Source: Corynespora cassiicola (Eukaryota > Ascomycota > Dothideomycetes > Pleosporales > Corynesporascaceae). From it: 64,000 nt of DNA. Where the stretch lies: NCBI GenBank assembly GCA_022059125.1, contig JAEUWY010000020.1:1550001-1614000 (forward strand). The letters are read 5' to 3'. The translations under genes were made by a program, and so were the position numbers. This document shows positions 44,665-54,828 of the stretch, in pieces. Under the pieces are notes generated by a model, which was given only the letters and a program-made list of their open reading frames with translations, searched no databases and was not told where the DNA came from. Positions within the stretch are counted from its first letter, which is position 1; each line of letters starts with the position of its first letter.

Positions 44665-46062
44665 ATGATGTCCGCACGCCTCGCCTTGCGCCGACCCGTC
44701 GCGCGCTGCTTCAACAATTCCGCGCCCCGTCCGCAGCTGCGACAGCTCCATCACGAACAGATCCCAAAGACCAAGGCGGAAGCGGAACGGCTGCTCAACG
44801 ATAGCGTCGGAAAGGCGGGCCCAAAGGGCGTTCCTGATATCAATCATGTATCGGTGCATCGTGCTGAAGCTATGCGTCGCGCATACTACATCCGACGGAG
44901 GAATTGGCTGGCATTGGGAGCGGCACTATCCATGATTGCCCCCATTTTCCTGGTTCGTTTGTGGGACGTTCCCCTACCAGAAGAGAAGGAAAAAGACGAG
45001 AACAAGGACCAGAGCAAGGACGAAAATGAGAGTAGGGGGATATTAGACATGATCAACCCTCGGCCGCCGCAGGCGGACGCTCCGCGCAAAGCCGCCGAAG
45101 AGTTTCAGGGCAAGAAAGTCGTTATTGCGGCTGGTGACAAAGTCATTGCTGCGCCAGACTCGTCTGAAAACCCAATGGCAACCGATGCGGATGCCATTGA
45201 GCTGGTCGAGACTGGCACATCTTACGTCCCATACTTCCCCCGTACCATCAAACTGCCCACGTCCACTGGCCCAGAGGCTGTAGAGAGCGAGGCCGAGTAT
45301 ACCCTTCTCGGTCTTGGCATAAGAAAGGTTTCTTTCTTGCGTGTCCAGGTTTATGTTGTTGGTCTCTATGTCCGCACATCTTCACTTGGCGCTCTCCAGA
45401 ACCACCTGATCAAGACCGTCAACCCCAGTGCATCTGCTTTGATCCCAGGCGAGAAAGAAGATCTGCGAAAAGTGCTGGTAGATTCCGAAAAGTCGAATGA
45501 AATCTGGGAATCCATACTTAGCCGAAAGGGAACTGATGGCGTTGACTTGGCTATTCGCATTGTCCCTACACGCGGCACTGACTTCAAACATCTCCAAGAT
45601 GGACTGATGAGAGGCATTGCATCACGTACTGATGAGGTCAAGCGCAAGCAGGCCGAATTGTTGAGACAGCAAGCCGCCGAGTCGAAACAAATCTCTCTGC
45701 CCAAACCCGTAGAGGAAGGCGAGTTCGAGGACGAGAGCTTTGGATTGGCTATGAAGGATTTCAAGGCTCTCTTCCAAGGCCGAGGGAAGGCACCCAAGGG
45801 CAGTGTTTTGATTCTCACCAAAGATAGGCAGGGTACGCTTGGCGCTCTGTACCAACCCATCATCAAGAGCAACAAGGGCGAGCAGATGGGCGAGGTCGTT
45901 AAGATGGGCACAGTACAAGACGAGCGTGTTAGCAGGCTGGTCTACCTGCTTTACCTCGGCGGACAAAACGTCAGCTCCGAGGAAGCGCGCAAGAACATTG
46001 TTGATGGATGCATTGGCATAACCGAACGCCCGGTTGGCACTGTGGAAGGCATGGTCCAGTAA
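44665..46062 (+). CDS. aim18: Aim18-like mitochondrial protein (chalcone-isomerase fold)
   Basis: A single exon encodes 465 aa from ATG 44665 (a second Met follows at once). Residues 1-35 are Arg/Ala-rich and free of acid (ARLALRRPVARCFNN), a good mitochondrial presequence. A membrane helix follows at about residues 88-107 (WLALGAALSMIAPIFLVRLW). A charged linker leads to the chalcone-isomerase-like domain at about 195-460. Its blocks include YTLLGLGIRKVSFLRVQVYVVGLYV, IVPTRGTDFKHLQDGLMR and GSVLILTKDRQGTLGALY. It ends with LGGQNVSSEEARKNIVDGC. Yeast Aim18/Aim46 lie in the inner membrane and share this fold without known isomerase activity. Confidence 0.87.
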   Translation: MMSARLALRRPVARCFNNSAPRPQLRQLHHEQIPKTKAEAERLLNDSVGKAGPKGVPDINHVSVHRAEAMRRAYYIRRRNWLALGAALSMIAPIFLVRLWDVPLPEEKEKDENKDQSKDENESRGILDMINPRPPQADAPRKAAEEFQGKKVVIAAGDKVIAAPDSSENPMATDADAIELVETGTSYVPYFPRTIKLPTSTGPEAVESEAEYTLLGLGIRKVSFLRVQVYVVGLYVRTSSLGALQNHLIKTVNPSASALIPGEKEDLRKVLVDSEKSNEIWESILSRKGTDGVDLAIRIVPTRGTDFKHLQDGLMRGIASRTDEVKRKQAELLRQQAAESKQISLPKPVEEGEFEDESFGLAMKDFKALFQGRGKAPKGSVLILTKDRQGTLGALYQPIIKSNKGEQMGEVVKMGTVQDERVSRLVYLLYLGGQNVSSEEARKNIVDGCIGITERPVGTVEGMVQ

Positions 46063-47181
46063 CTACCTTCGCCGTAACAAAATTGTGTACCATATCTATG
46101 TATACGTACATACACCCGTTGTGTAGCGGGAAAAACATACCCGTTTCGAATCAAGCTATCTTCGTACTTGATTTCTCTTTTAGCAATAGCCTCTCTCCCG
46201 TCCCAGCTCGCCTCGAGTCAAACAGGTGACCACCAATCCGTCGATCGCCAACCTACCAGAAACTAGCACTACTACTAATCTTCACACTGCAAGGCCGAAG
46301 AGTCCCTTCGTTCACTACGGGTCACAAGCAAATTACCGAAGCATCCAACCGCGGCTTCAATCCTCCATCCACTCTGCGATCACCAGCCACGGAGCCTTCA
46401 TGACAGCGCATACCCGCCCCGGACCTCCCTGGGCGGGGCGGAGGGACGCACCTGCATGCGCCTTTTATTCCGATCGGCCAGCGGGCGCGCACGTTGCACC
46501 GGTGAGGGTTGGTTAAAAATAGGCACGGGTGCCTATGCTAACCGTTAGAGTTGCTGTGCGGCTGAGGATAGGGGCCGGGAAAGCTGCAGTCCAATTTCCA
46601 CCACGCACGGGATCGGGTGTGGGTGTTTGGGGCGGCAGGTACGGGCGGGTGTGGATGCGAGGTCATTTGTATGTGTAAGAACGAGGGTCGGTGAGGTTGG
46701 GGATTGGGTGGAGGGGTGTGGGCTTGCTTTTTGCTTGTACGCTGAGCGGTAGGCCACTGTGGAATTTGCTGCGATATTTGTGGCTAAGTAACAGTGTCCC
46801 TGTCTTTTCTCTTCATGGTATACCTTGTCGTTTTTGTTTTGGTGCGTCTGGTTATACGCAGTGATGTGCGGGAGACAAGGCTGCGCTCCCGTGTCTCTGC
46901 TAAACGCGAAGTCGAATACGAGAGCACCAAGGTTTCCAATTGAGGCCGCTTAAGTCTTGGTACTCTCGCATTCAGTCTTCTGAATGCGAGCCTTGCCAGG
47001 GCTGCCTCAAGAGCCAAAACTGACATTCATTTGCTGCAGTATATAAGTTTCTGGGCTTTTTTAGTTTCTAGAATGTCAAGACATTGGAATAAGTCCAACA
47101 CTTCGCTCCTTCTACCTAATTGCCAACTATACAAAGCATAACCACTCTTTACCCAAAAAGACAACCAATCGCTTTACCAAA
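46063..47181. other. intergenic region
   Basis: This 1.1-kb region holds the 3' flank of Aim18 and the promoter of the first ten-cysteine GPI gene. Frames here do not look coding. Confidence 0.5.
47037..47046 (+). promoter_or_regulatory. TATA box of ten-Cys GPI gene 1
   Basis: A TATATAAG element lies about 140 bp before the ATG, the normal distance for a fungal gene with a 5' UTR of about 100 nt. Confidence 0.55.
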
Positions 47182-47808
47182 ATGCATTCCCTCATCCTCA
47201 CCACCCTCCTCCCTCTAACGCTGGCCCTTTCTTCCCCCATGGCCCGCCAGCCCCTCACCCGCCGCCAAACCTCATTCTGCCCCTCCAACGCCCCCCTCGA
47301 ATGCGACGACGCCTGCATGCCTGTCGGCAGCATCTGCTGCAACGAAGGCACGGGCACCAGTTGCGATGCAGGCACCTACTGCACAGCCGACGGCTGCTGC
47401 CCCATTGGCGAAATCTGCGTTGGCGGCGGCGGCACCATTGAAATCCCCGGCGGCACCATCGTGTCCACAATCACCATCGACGTCCCGGTGCCCGATGAGA
47501 CGAGCACGGTGGACTTCACGACGACAGAGGAGTTTGAGGAGCCGACTAGCACCGAGGACAGTGTGCCTGAGCCTACTAGTGTGGTGGAGGAGGAGAGCTC
47601 GACGGCGATTGGCGTGTCGAGTTCGAGGCTGGTGGTTCCTACTTCGACTCCCGTGGTTCCTACTTCGGCGGCGACCTCGACGGCTGGGCACGGGAACGGG
47701 ACGGTTACAAGCACTGGGACACCCGAACAGTTTACGGGTGCTGCGGCGAAGGCAGTTGCGGTTCCGGGTTTGATGGTGATTCTTGGGCAGCTGGTTTTTG
47801 GACTGTGA
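47182..47808 (+). CDS. Ten-cysteine secreted GPI-type protein 1
   Basis: A single exon encodes 208 aa. Residues 1-17 are a signal peptide (MHSLILTTLLPLTLALS). A basic RRQ site (LTRRQ) before residue 30 suggests propeptide cleavage by a Kex2-type protease. The mature domain has ten Cys with spacing C-x7-C-x3-C-x6-CC-x7-C-x5-C-x4-CC-x5-C, including ICCNEGTGTSCDAGTYC and GCCPIGEIC. A Ser/Thr/Val/Glu-rich stalk of about 110 residues follows. A hydrophobic tail (AVAVPGLMVILGQLVFGL) fits GPI addition. It is a close paralogue of the gene at 51260, with identical Cys spacing. It is likely a cell-wall or membrane surface protein; no enzyme motif is seen. Confidence 0.85.
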   Translation: MHSLILTTLLPLTLALSSPMARQPLTRRQTSFCPSNAPLECDDACMPVGSICCNEGTGTSCDAGTYCTADGCCPIGEICVGGGGTIEIPGGTIVSTITIDVPVPDETSTVDFTTTEEFEEPTSTEDSVPEPTSVVEEESSTAIGVSSSRLVVPTSTPVVPTSAATSTAGHGNGTVTSTGTPEQFTGAAAKAVAVPGLMVILGQLVFGL

Positions 47809-48302
47809 ACTAGTCGTCGGGTTGTTGTAATTCTGGGAAGGGAGCTTGGGAGGTGGTAATTCGTTCTCTGTAAAGAATTAATGGATCTTGAGATGCGAGA
47901 CGGTTTATAATGGCCAAGAATTACCCCAACGTTGAGAGGAATCTACGTACATAGTCAGTGATGCTGTAAGATTGAATGATACTCTACGCAAGTAACTACT
48001 AGAAGTCTATATTGCAGTCACCGTTTATATTTCATTGTCATCGTCTCTGCAAGTTGCTCCTTGTGTTATTAATGCGACCTGAATCTAAACTAAACCTAAG
48101 TCTGTTTACAAAATTATTCTGCCTGCTGTTTATGGGTCGAGCCTGCCTGACCAAGTATCGGGACCGAGTTCTTAACAGGTTCTAACAGGAATACAAGTAA
48201 CTTTTAATTCATGTCTAAAGCTTAAAGAAGTTATCTAAGTCTAGCTATGTAGAGTTAATACAGTAGTAACGCGTTTTCTACTATTAGAATTAAACATAGA
48301 TT
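47809..48302. other. AT-rich flank of the transposon
   Basis: This sequence is AT-rich between the GPI gene and the transposon. No gene is seen. Confidence 0.5.
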
Positions 48303-48304
48303 TA

Positions 48305-48366
48305 ACGTAAACCACAAGCGAGCGAGCCACACAAGCGGGCGAGCCACCTCCTGACTGCCCCAACGC
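48305..48366 (+). repeat. Left terminal inverted repeat of pogo element
   Basis: Pairs with 50094-50155; see the element entry. Confidence 0.9.
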
Positions 48367-48549
48367 GTGCGCAACCACCTACTCAACCACCTTAAAAGAA
48401 TACTGTAATAACTTAATACAAAAAGTAACTACGGTAGTTATACTGTTGTTTTGCACGTACGAGAATTGTGTCCTTACTCTCTGCAGCGCGTGCAGCGCGC
48501 TTTTAACTGCCGGCTGCCACCAAGGCAAGCCACCTCCTTACGCCTCTCC

Positions 48550-50050
48550 TCGTTCAATTGCTCCTCAACATCCTTTTAAGCCACAATTTCAGCCCCTTCA
48601 GCCTTTGTCAAGGTCCCTTCACGCTGAATCCGCTTCCTTTTTCGCTTTGTACGCTGCGTGGCGGCCTCATTAGTCTTCTCAAAATTCTTGACCCGCGTAC
48701 GAAGCAATGCAACTTCATAGGTCAGCATTGCAGCACTTTTGTTAAATTAAGCAAAAGCTTCAATAATTGAGGCTGGTGATGAGCTTTTATATCTTCTGAT
48801 CCTGTTTTAAATTAACGTTGACTGAGCCTCCAGCTCATACGCGTTGCTCGGTGTTCTAGCCTCCCACAGAGTAGCTTCAGAGATAGCTGGCGTGGGCGTA
48901 CGTAGCTTTACGTTAAGCTTTAACAGCACAGCCTATAGGTCGTACAGAACTACTCCTACCCCTCAGAAGCTCGCGCGTATATTACTCTCTGTAAAAAATC
49001 GCTTAAAGGCCTTCTTAAAGGCCAGCAGGAAGGTGATCTTGTCGATATAGTTGATATGATTGCGTGCCAAGCCAGAGATCTCATCACCGTACGCCCGCTT
49101 CAAGGGCGAGAAGCACCCCACATTAAGGGGCTGGAGGAGGTGTGACGAATGCGGGGGCATGCAGAGAGTAATGATCTTACTCGCCTTGCAGAGGTCCTGG
49201 AAGGCCAGAGAGTTATAGCTTTTATGGCCGTCAATAATGAGCAGTCGGTACGTCTTTACTGTACGGCTCTGCGTATAGGTATTGAAATGTTCCAGCCAAC
49301 GTATCTCTAGCTGATTTATCGTCCAGCCTGTCTCGCTGAGCGATATACACCAGCTAGATAGAATATCGTCGCCTTTGTACTATGTAGAGAGGTAGTGCTT
49401 ACCTGCGAAGATGATAAAAGGAGAGATTGCCTAGCCGCACGCGTTGATCCCCTGAATCACCGTAATCTACTTACGATTGCCCGGCTGAGTGCCCTTAGGT
49501 CGATTCCGTCTTTCTGAGGCTGTAACTACTAATTGAGCTAAGATCACGCCTATTATAAAGCCTGTCTCGTCGAAGTTGTACGTGTCTTTATTAATAATGC
49601 TGTACCTCTCCTTTGTACGATGCAGCAACTTAAACTAAGGGCTAATAACCTCAGGATTCTCGCAAAGGACGCGCTGGCGATCCTGCTAGCGGGTTAATCG
49701 AACTCGGAGGTCTGGCTAACGCTTAACAAAGTTGCTAGGCTAGTTAATACTAATATAGTCCGCACCTCGCGCTGTAAGCAATTAATCAGCTATATTACGT
49801 ATAGTAGTCAGCGTGGGTGCGAATTTTTGTAAATCTAGCTTAAAAATATAAGTAATAATCACATCCTCTTTAAGCTTAGTTAGCTGCTTTAAGTTAGGCT
49901 GGTAATTGCGTCGCGCAGGTCGTCCAGCGCGTTAATAACTAACTGTTATACGCAGGGTATTATATACTAAAACAGCTTATCGCACGCTTTAAATTAAATT
50001 ATTTTTAATAGCTAAAAAGGCTAGAGTTACTGAGGCCTCTTTATAGGCTA
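48550..50050 (-). pseudogene. DDE transposase remnant of pogo element
   Basis: The minus strand encodes recognisable pieces of a pogo/Fot1 transposase in the right order. NFDETGFIIGV carries the first catalytic Asp (about 49569-49571). YRLLIIDGHKSYNS carries the second (about 49230-49232). PPHSSHLLQPLNVGCFSPLKRAYG is where the third Asp should be. Here the codon is AAT (Asn, 49122-49124) in place of the family's Asp, a G-to-A change. Stop codons interrupt the reading frame many times, so there is no functional product. Limits are approximate. Confidence 0.85.
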
Positions 50051-50093
50051 ATTAGACTTTTTTTAGTTGTGGCATTATAGGTGTAGGTAGTCT

Positions 50094-50155
50094 GCGTTGG
50101 GGCAGTTAGGAGGTAGCTCGCTCGCTTGTGTGGCTCGCTCGCTTGTGGTTTACGT
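50094..50155 (-). repeat. Right terminal inverted repeat of pogo element
   Basis: Pairs with 48305-48366; see the element entry. Confidence 0.9.
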
Positions 50156-50702
50156 TATGTGATAGTCACTTGTGTTTCTGACACCTTCTCTAGGAGCTGT
50201 ACCGAAGTGCTGAAGTGTTCATTAACATTCCTGTCGAGTTGTGAGCCGTGTCAGCTTCTAGTCTACTATTACCAAAGGCATTTACAGTGCTAGATCCAGT
50301 CAGGGGAGCCATGACAATCCACTATGTTGGTACGGTTTTAATGGCTGCTCACTTGTTCCCGCAAATAGTTTAAATGGCCATTCGATTGATCGGCCAGTGC
50401 CCACTTAGGATATGGCCCTGGATCTTCGGGGCTTCATTTTAATACATGACACGAGAGCTGAGCAGACCCTTTTTAACCCCCGTCGCTCGGGGCTTGGCGT
50501 CAACTTTATTTGGTTGCTGCCTTGGCCTAACATTTTGTCGCTCCACAATACCTACAAAATTTCATCAAATCGACTAATTGCCTGAGAGAAGATTTTGCAA
50601 AACATCGCTGGTCCTGTAGAGGCACAACAATAATTTTATCTCTGTTCTTTTGGTTGTATTGAAGAACGCTGAACATTTGACTATCAGGCAACCGACACCG
50701 TG

Positions 50703-50758
50703 ACACAAGCCTCCACAGCTATCTTCCGATACACAAGCCTCCACAGCTATCTTCCGAT
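50703..50758 (+). repeat. 28-bp direct tandem repeat, two copies
   Basis: The unit beginning ACACAAGCCTCCACAGC is repeated once in perfect tandem. Confidence 0.85.
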
Positions 50759-51147
50759 ACGCAAGCCTCTTCTTGGCATTCCGGGGCGGTTTCTCGAATC
50801 AATCATATCGCGTGAAGCTGAGCGCCCGACATTCAGCGTGAAAACCCGCAGAAGGAGCCCAACCCGATTAGGTTACACGCGAACCACGAAGGCTAAGGAT
50901 AGGGGAGCATTGGCGCTCTGATCGACTTGCGCCTCCACATTCAGCCCTGGATTTGATTTAGTGTGTACGACTTTTCTGATCTAGACAAAAGAAGACCATA
51001 AACAATATCTCCGACATGCCGGTCAGGGAAGGGTTGAATCTAGCCTCCGCCATCCACCCAGAGATTGGCTTCTATCTCGTGATCTTGCACCAAAATGGTA
51101 CATGTGAAGCGAGCTGACTATGGGCGCCAGCCCAACAGGCCATCAAA

Positions 51148-51156
51148 CATATAAAG
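51148..51156 (+). promoter_or_regulatory. TATA box of ten-Cys GPI gene 2
   Basis: A CATATAAAG element lies about 110 bp before the ATG, a position similar to that in the paralogue at 47182. Confidence 0.5.
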
Positions 51157-51259
51157 GGCTCCATCCATCACGAAGTCTTCACACGCGCCGTTTACACTCG
51201 ACCGGCATTCATCCAAATACCCATCATTTCGTTCTTAAAAAAGATAATTCACATTCAAG

Positions 51260-51865
51260 ATGCGTTACGCTACCATTATCTCCGTTCTCTCGATTGGCCT
51301 TCCCCTGGTTCATGCATCGACAAGTATAAAGATGTTCAAGCGTCAAGATTCCTGTACTGCAAACGACCAAGATGTCTGCGATGACTTCTGCATGACCCCT
51401 GGCGCCGTTTGCTGCAACGAAGGCACGGGAGCCTTCTGCGATGCAGGACAAGTCTGTCTGCCCGGCGGCTGCTGCGACGAAGGAGATACCTGTACTGGAC
51501 AGGCTGGAACGCAAACTGTCGACCTGTTCAGCACCACTGCGGATGCATCGGAGCCCTTCACCACAGAGGATGCAGAGACGTCAACGGAGGAGGATGCATC
51601 TACTGCAGAAGAAACATCTACTGCGGAAGAAACATCGGCTGATGAAGAGACCACAGCTGTCGCCACTAGGACTGCAGGCTCGGGAAGTTCTGCCTCACGC
51701 ACTCCTGCTTCAGCCCCAGGTACCACAAGGGCCCAGAACACTGGAGGTGGTGCTTCTGGAACAGGATCAGCTCCACAATCTACTGGTGGAGCATCTGGAT
51801 ATGGCTATGTTGCGGGCCTGCCTGGGTTGGCTTTTGTTGCAGGACAGCTGGTCCTTGCGCTGTAA
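51260..51865 (+). CDS. Ten-cysteine secreted GPI-type protein 2
   Basis: A single exon encodes 201 aa. Residues 1-19 are a signal peptide (MRYATIISVLSIGLPLVHA). FKRQ before the first Cys mirrors the RRQ of its paralogue. The Cys pattern is the same (C-x7-C-x3-C-x6-CC-x7-C-x5-C-x4-CC-x5-C), with VCCNEGTGAFCDAGQVC and GCCDEGDTC. The stalk differs: acidic repeats of (T/S)AEET and (T/S)ADEET type, then a Gly/Ser-rich part. The C-terminal hydrophobic tail (YVAGLPGLAFVAGQLVLAL) fits a GPI signal. The conserved head with a diverged stalk suggests the Cys domain is the functional part. Surface or wall location is likely; ligand unknown. Confidence 0.85.
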   Translation: MRYATIISVLSIGLPLVHASTSIKMFKRQDSCTANDQDVCDDFCMTPGAVCCNEGTGAFCDAGQVCLPGGCCDEGDTCTGQAGTQTVDLFSTTADASEPFTTEDAETSTEEDASTAEETSTAEETSADEETTAVATRTAGSGSSASRTPASAPGTTRAQNTGGGASGTGSAPQSTGGASGYGYVAGLPGLAFVAGQLVLAL

Positions 51866-52480
51866 GATACGCCAAAATGTGCTAGGAGAGAGTCAAGCAG
51901 TCGGTTGAATCTTGATGTTGTTTTTCTCAAATTGAATATTTAATTAAGTTTTCGGGGCTTCCCAGCTGGAGTGCTGCTCTCGGGTAGAGATGTTTTCGTT
52001 AAATCGATAGTCTCCCAAAAGGCCACTAGGACTTTTTCTAATCCTCATGCTTACAAATTAGATTGATTGTCTTGAAACTTGGACCTTTTTAAATTTTAGG
52101 TTGGAATGGTTGGTTTTGTCCGTGGCTTGCTTCTCTATCCCGTTATCTTGGCCAACTTGCACTGGATTCGATCGTCGGTGGCGATAGCTCAGCTGAAGCA
52201 TACTTAATCTTAATCACCCAAATTCTGAAAAGCTAGAAGCTTGTAAAATGTTGGTTAAGTATCTTTGGAGAGCATGGAGCTGCCTCAACTGGCTAAGGCT
52301 ATCTGCGGGTAAGATGGAAATGTGGTAGGCGAGCTGACATACGACTCCACTTTACCAATTAGCTAGAGTCAGCATTGCGGCACGGAGATTTTGGCCCCAT
52401 TCAAAAGCCTTGTATTTCCTCGTAGGCTCAGATTCAATCTTGTTTCTTTATTTACCCCTTCTCACCTTGTTGTGTTATCC
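51866..52480. other. intergenic region
   Basis: This is the 3' flank of GPI gene 2 and the promoter of the GMC oxidoreductase gene. It is AT-rich and I see no gene. Confidence 0.5.
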
Positions 52481-54230
52481 ATGGAGTCTGAATTGCCGGA
52501 TGTCATCGTCGTTGGTGGCGGTATCGCGGGTGTTACACTGGCCTCCCGACTCCACCAACAGAAGACACATTGGAAAATCCTTCTCATTGAAGCAGGCCCT
52601 GAAGTGACAGACCACTCTCATATCTCGACCCCTGCCGAGGCTGCTTTACTACATTTTTCCGATCTGGACTGGAAATACTTCACTGTACCACAAGCCAACC
52701 TTAATAATGAGCCTCGGTACAACTGTGCAATCAAGGGTCTTTCCGGAGGATCCATTATCAATACTGGTATGAGGGCATATATAAAATTCAATTCTTGCTA
52801 GTGACATCACATAGGTGGCTGGATTCGTGGGGACGCGCTAGACTACGATGCATGGGCGCGCAAAGTCAATGATCAACGTTGGAGCTACCAAGGTTTACTT
52901 CCATACTTCAAACGTACTGAAAGACATTTCGATACTAATGCAGATCCTGTACAACATGGATTTGATGGTCCAATACACACCGCATCGGTGAGCGCTTCTG
53001 GACGAAAATTCCCGCTTCGAGACCATGTCTTCAAGCTTTGGTCAAACCTCAAGCTACATCACGTTGCTGATGCAAATAATGGGCAACCCCAAGGAATCGC
53101 GGAGTTGGTCGAAAATTGGCGCGATGGAAAGCGACAGATTGTGAGTGCTGTATATTCTTTAGAGGGTATTGAAGTCGTTACGAATACGTTGGTCCGCCGC
53201 ATCATTATCAACCAGGACAAGGTAGCAGTAGGAGTTGAGTTGGTGAATGGAACAACGCGCAAAGTAAGACCAGATGGACAAGTGGTCGTATCTGCTGGCG
53301 CCTATCGAACACCTCAACTCCTCCTGCTTTCCGGAATCGGCGATCCCAAGGAGCTTGCCCAGCACAATGTTTCCGTCACTGTCAACCTTCCAGAAGTAGG
53401 GAAGAATCTTCATGATCACATGATGATCTTTAGATATTGGAAGCTCCGCCACCCCGACAAAGGCCTCGCGTTAGGATCTCCAGCCTTTGGAGGACCAAAC
53501 TATGAGAAGGGAGGTCCAGTTGACTGGCTTGTCACCACATCAATACCAAGCGACCCTCTAAAAGCAGCTATTGAGAAAGATGAAGGTGGGCCAATTGCAG
53601 ATAACCATCCCCTTCTGCAAGGCCCTCGAAGCCATCTGGAGATGAATCTGCTATACGCAGTGTTTGGCGCAGATTCTATCGGGCTAGATATTCCCAATGA
53701 TGGGAATTCTATTATGACGTTCTACATGGGATGCCTACCAACTTCGAGAGGATCGATTACCCTGGGCTCGAACGACCCAGCGGTACAGCCCATCATCGAT
53801 CCGAACTACTATGCGACAGAGACTGATCGGCATGTCATGCGAGAAGGCTTTAAGATGCATTCGCGCCTGATGTTCGAAACTGCTGAGGGTAAAGAGCTTA
53901 TTGGAAGCGAGCATGTCCCAGAAGGGTTTGCAGTATTGGGGCCAGATGCGTCTGATGAAGCCATAGATGAGCGTATAAAGCTCGGCGGGTCGACTGTATT
54001 CCACCCAGGCGGAACAGCGGCCATGGGAGCTGTTGTAGACGCATCGCTGAGAGTCAAGGGGGTAAAGAATCTTCGCGTGGTTGATGCTAGCATCGTGAGC
54101 TTTCCTCCTGTTTTTGGCTGATCCTCGCTCACTATACCAGATACCCGACCCACTGGCGTCTCATTACCAGGTCATAGTCTATGCGATCGCTGAACAAGCG
54201 GCAGACATTATCTTGAGTGAAACCTTTTAG
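52481..54230 (+). CDS. GMC-family FAD oxidoreductase (AA3-like)
   Basis: The spliced model is 52481..52766, 52815..54094 and 54141..54230, 551 aa, and closes in frame. Introns are 48 nt (GTATGT-like GTATGA..TAG) and 46 nt (GTGAGC..CAG). The N-terminal FAD-binding motif is VIVVGGGIAGVTLASRL. The GMC signature SGGSIINTGGWIRG is split by the first intron. The second signature is near GAYRTPQLLLLSGIGDP. The active-site block HPGGTAAMG carries one catalytic His. The last exon (ASHYQVIVYAIAEQAADII) provides the second His region. There is no signal peptide. GMC enzymes oxidise alcohols or sugars with O2 or other acceptors. The substrate cannot be read here; the neighbouring GH2 and FAD oxidase genes hint at saccharides. 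Confidence 0.87.
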
Positions 54231-54828
54231 CTTGTTATAATCACGGCCTAAGGTAGAGGACGAGGAGACTTCGGAGAAAGTTTCTAGAAGCAATAAAAAC
54301 CCCATCTAGACCGGGATATGACGTCATTGCACCTATTATAGTAATAATGAAGCGCTTTTCAGGAACATGAGACTAGCCGCTATAGCATAAGTAAAAGTTA
54401 CTCCTCACCTTAATAGCCTAATGTTCGGATGCTGAATCGGGGAGTCTTATAGCCCTTTCGCCGAAGTCACCGCGTCAAATCCCCCGACCGCCGCTCCCAA
54501 CTAGACCCTCGCCCCGCCTTCCAAGCAATGCGTAATTAATCGCGCCGAAGACCAGTATATACTACAGCATATTCTTCGTGTCATTAGTGCGAAAACTTTA
54601 CAACTATAGGTGGAATATAATCTGACTCAGGGACATGATCGTCCACGTACCGCTTGGACTACCTACACGGAGCTTCGAGCAAGCCTGTCAGGGCGACTAC
54701 GGGTAAAATCTACTCGGTAAAAAATCCGGGATAACTTCATCCGTTCAGATTGAAACCACACAAAAGCACGGAAAGCAGTTGATATGTTAGCATGAATGAC
54801 TCTTCAAGACCACACGGGGTAATTGACC
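54231..54828. other. intergenic region, promoter of GH2 gene
   Basis: A 0.6-kb spacer between two tandem plus-strand genes. I see no gene in it. Confidence 0.5.

Larger units (their letters stand above)
48305..50155 (-). mobile_element. Fot1/pogo-type DNA transposon, complete but inactivated
   Basis: The 1851-bp element has terminal inverted repeats of about 62 bp, starting ACGTAAACCACAAGCG at 48305 and as its complement ending at 50155. The repeats differ at only three internal positions over 62 bp, all transitions (G/A, C/T, G/A). TA dinucleotides flank both ends (48303-48304 and 50156-50157), the target duplication of the Tc1/mariner-pogo superfamily. Each repeat contains two direct copies of CAAGCGAGCGAGC, possible transposase binding sites. 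The interior is AT-rich with many stops, as left by repeat-induced point mutation. Both repeats and both duplications survive, so the copy may still be mobilisable in trans. Confidence 0.93.
50158..51259. other. intergenic region with 28-bp tandem duplication
   Basis: This lies between the transposon and the second ten-cysteine GPI gene. It holds a short tandem duplication near 50703 and the promoter of the GPI gene. No gene is seen. Confidence 0.5.
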
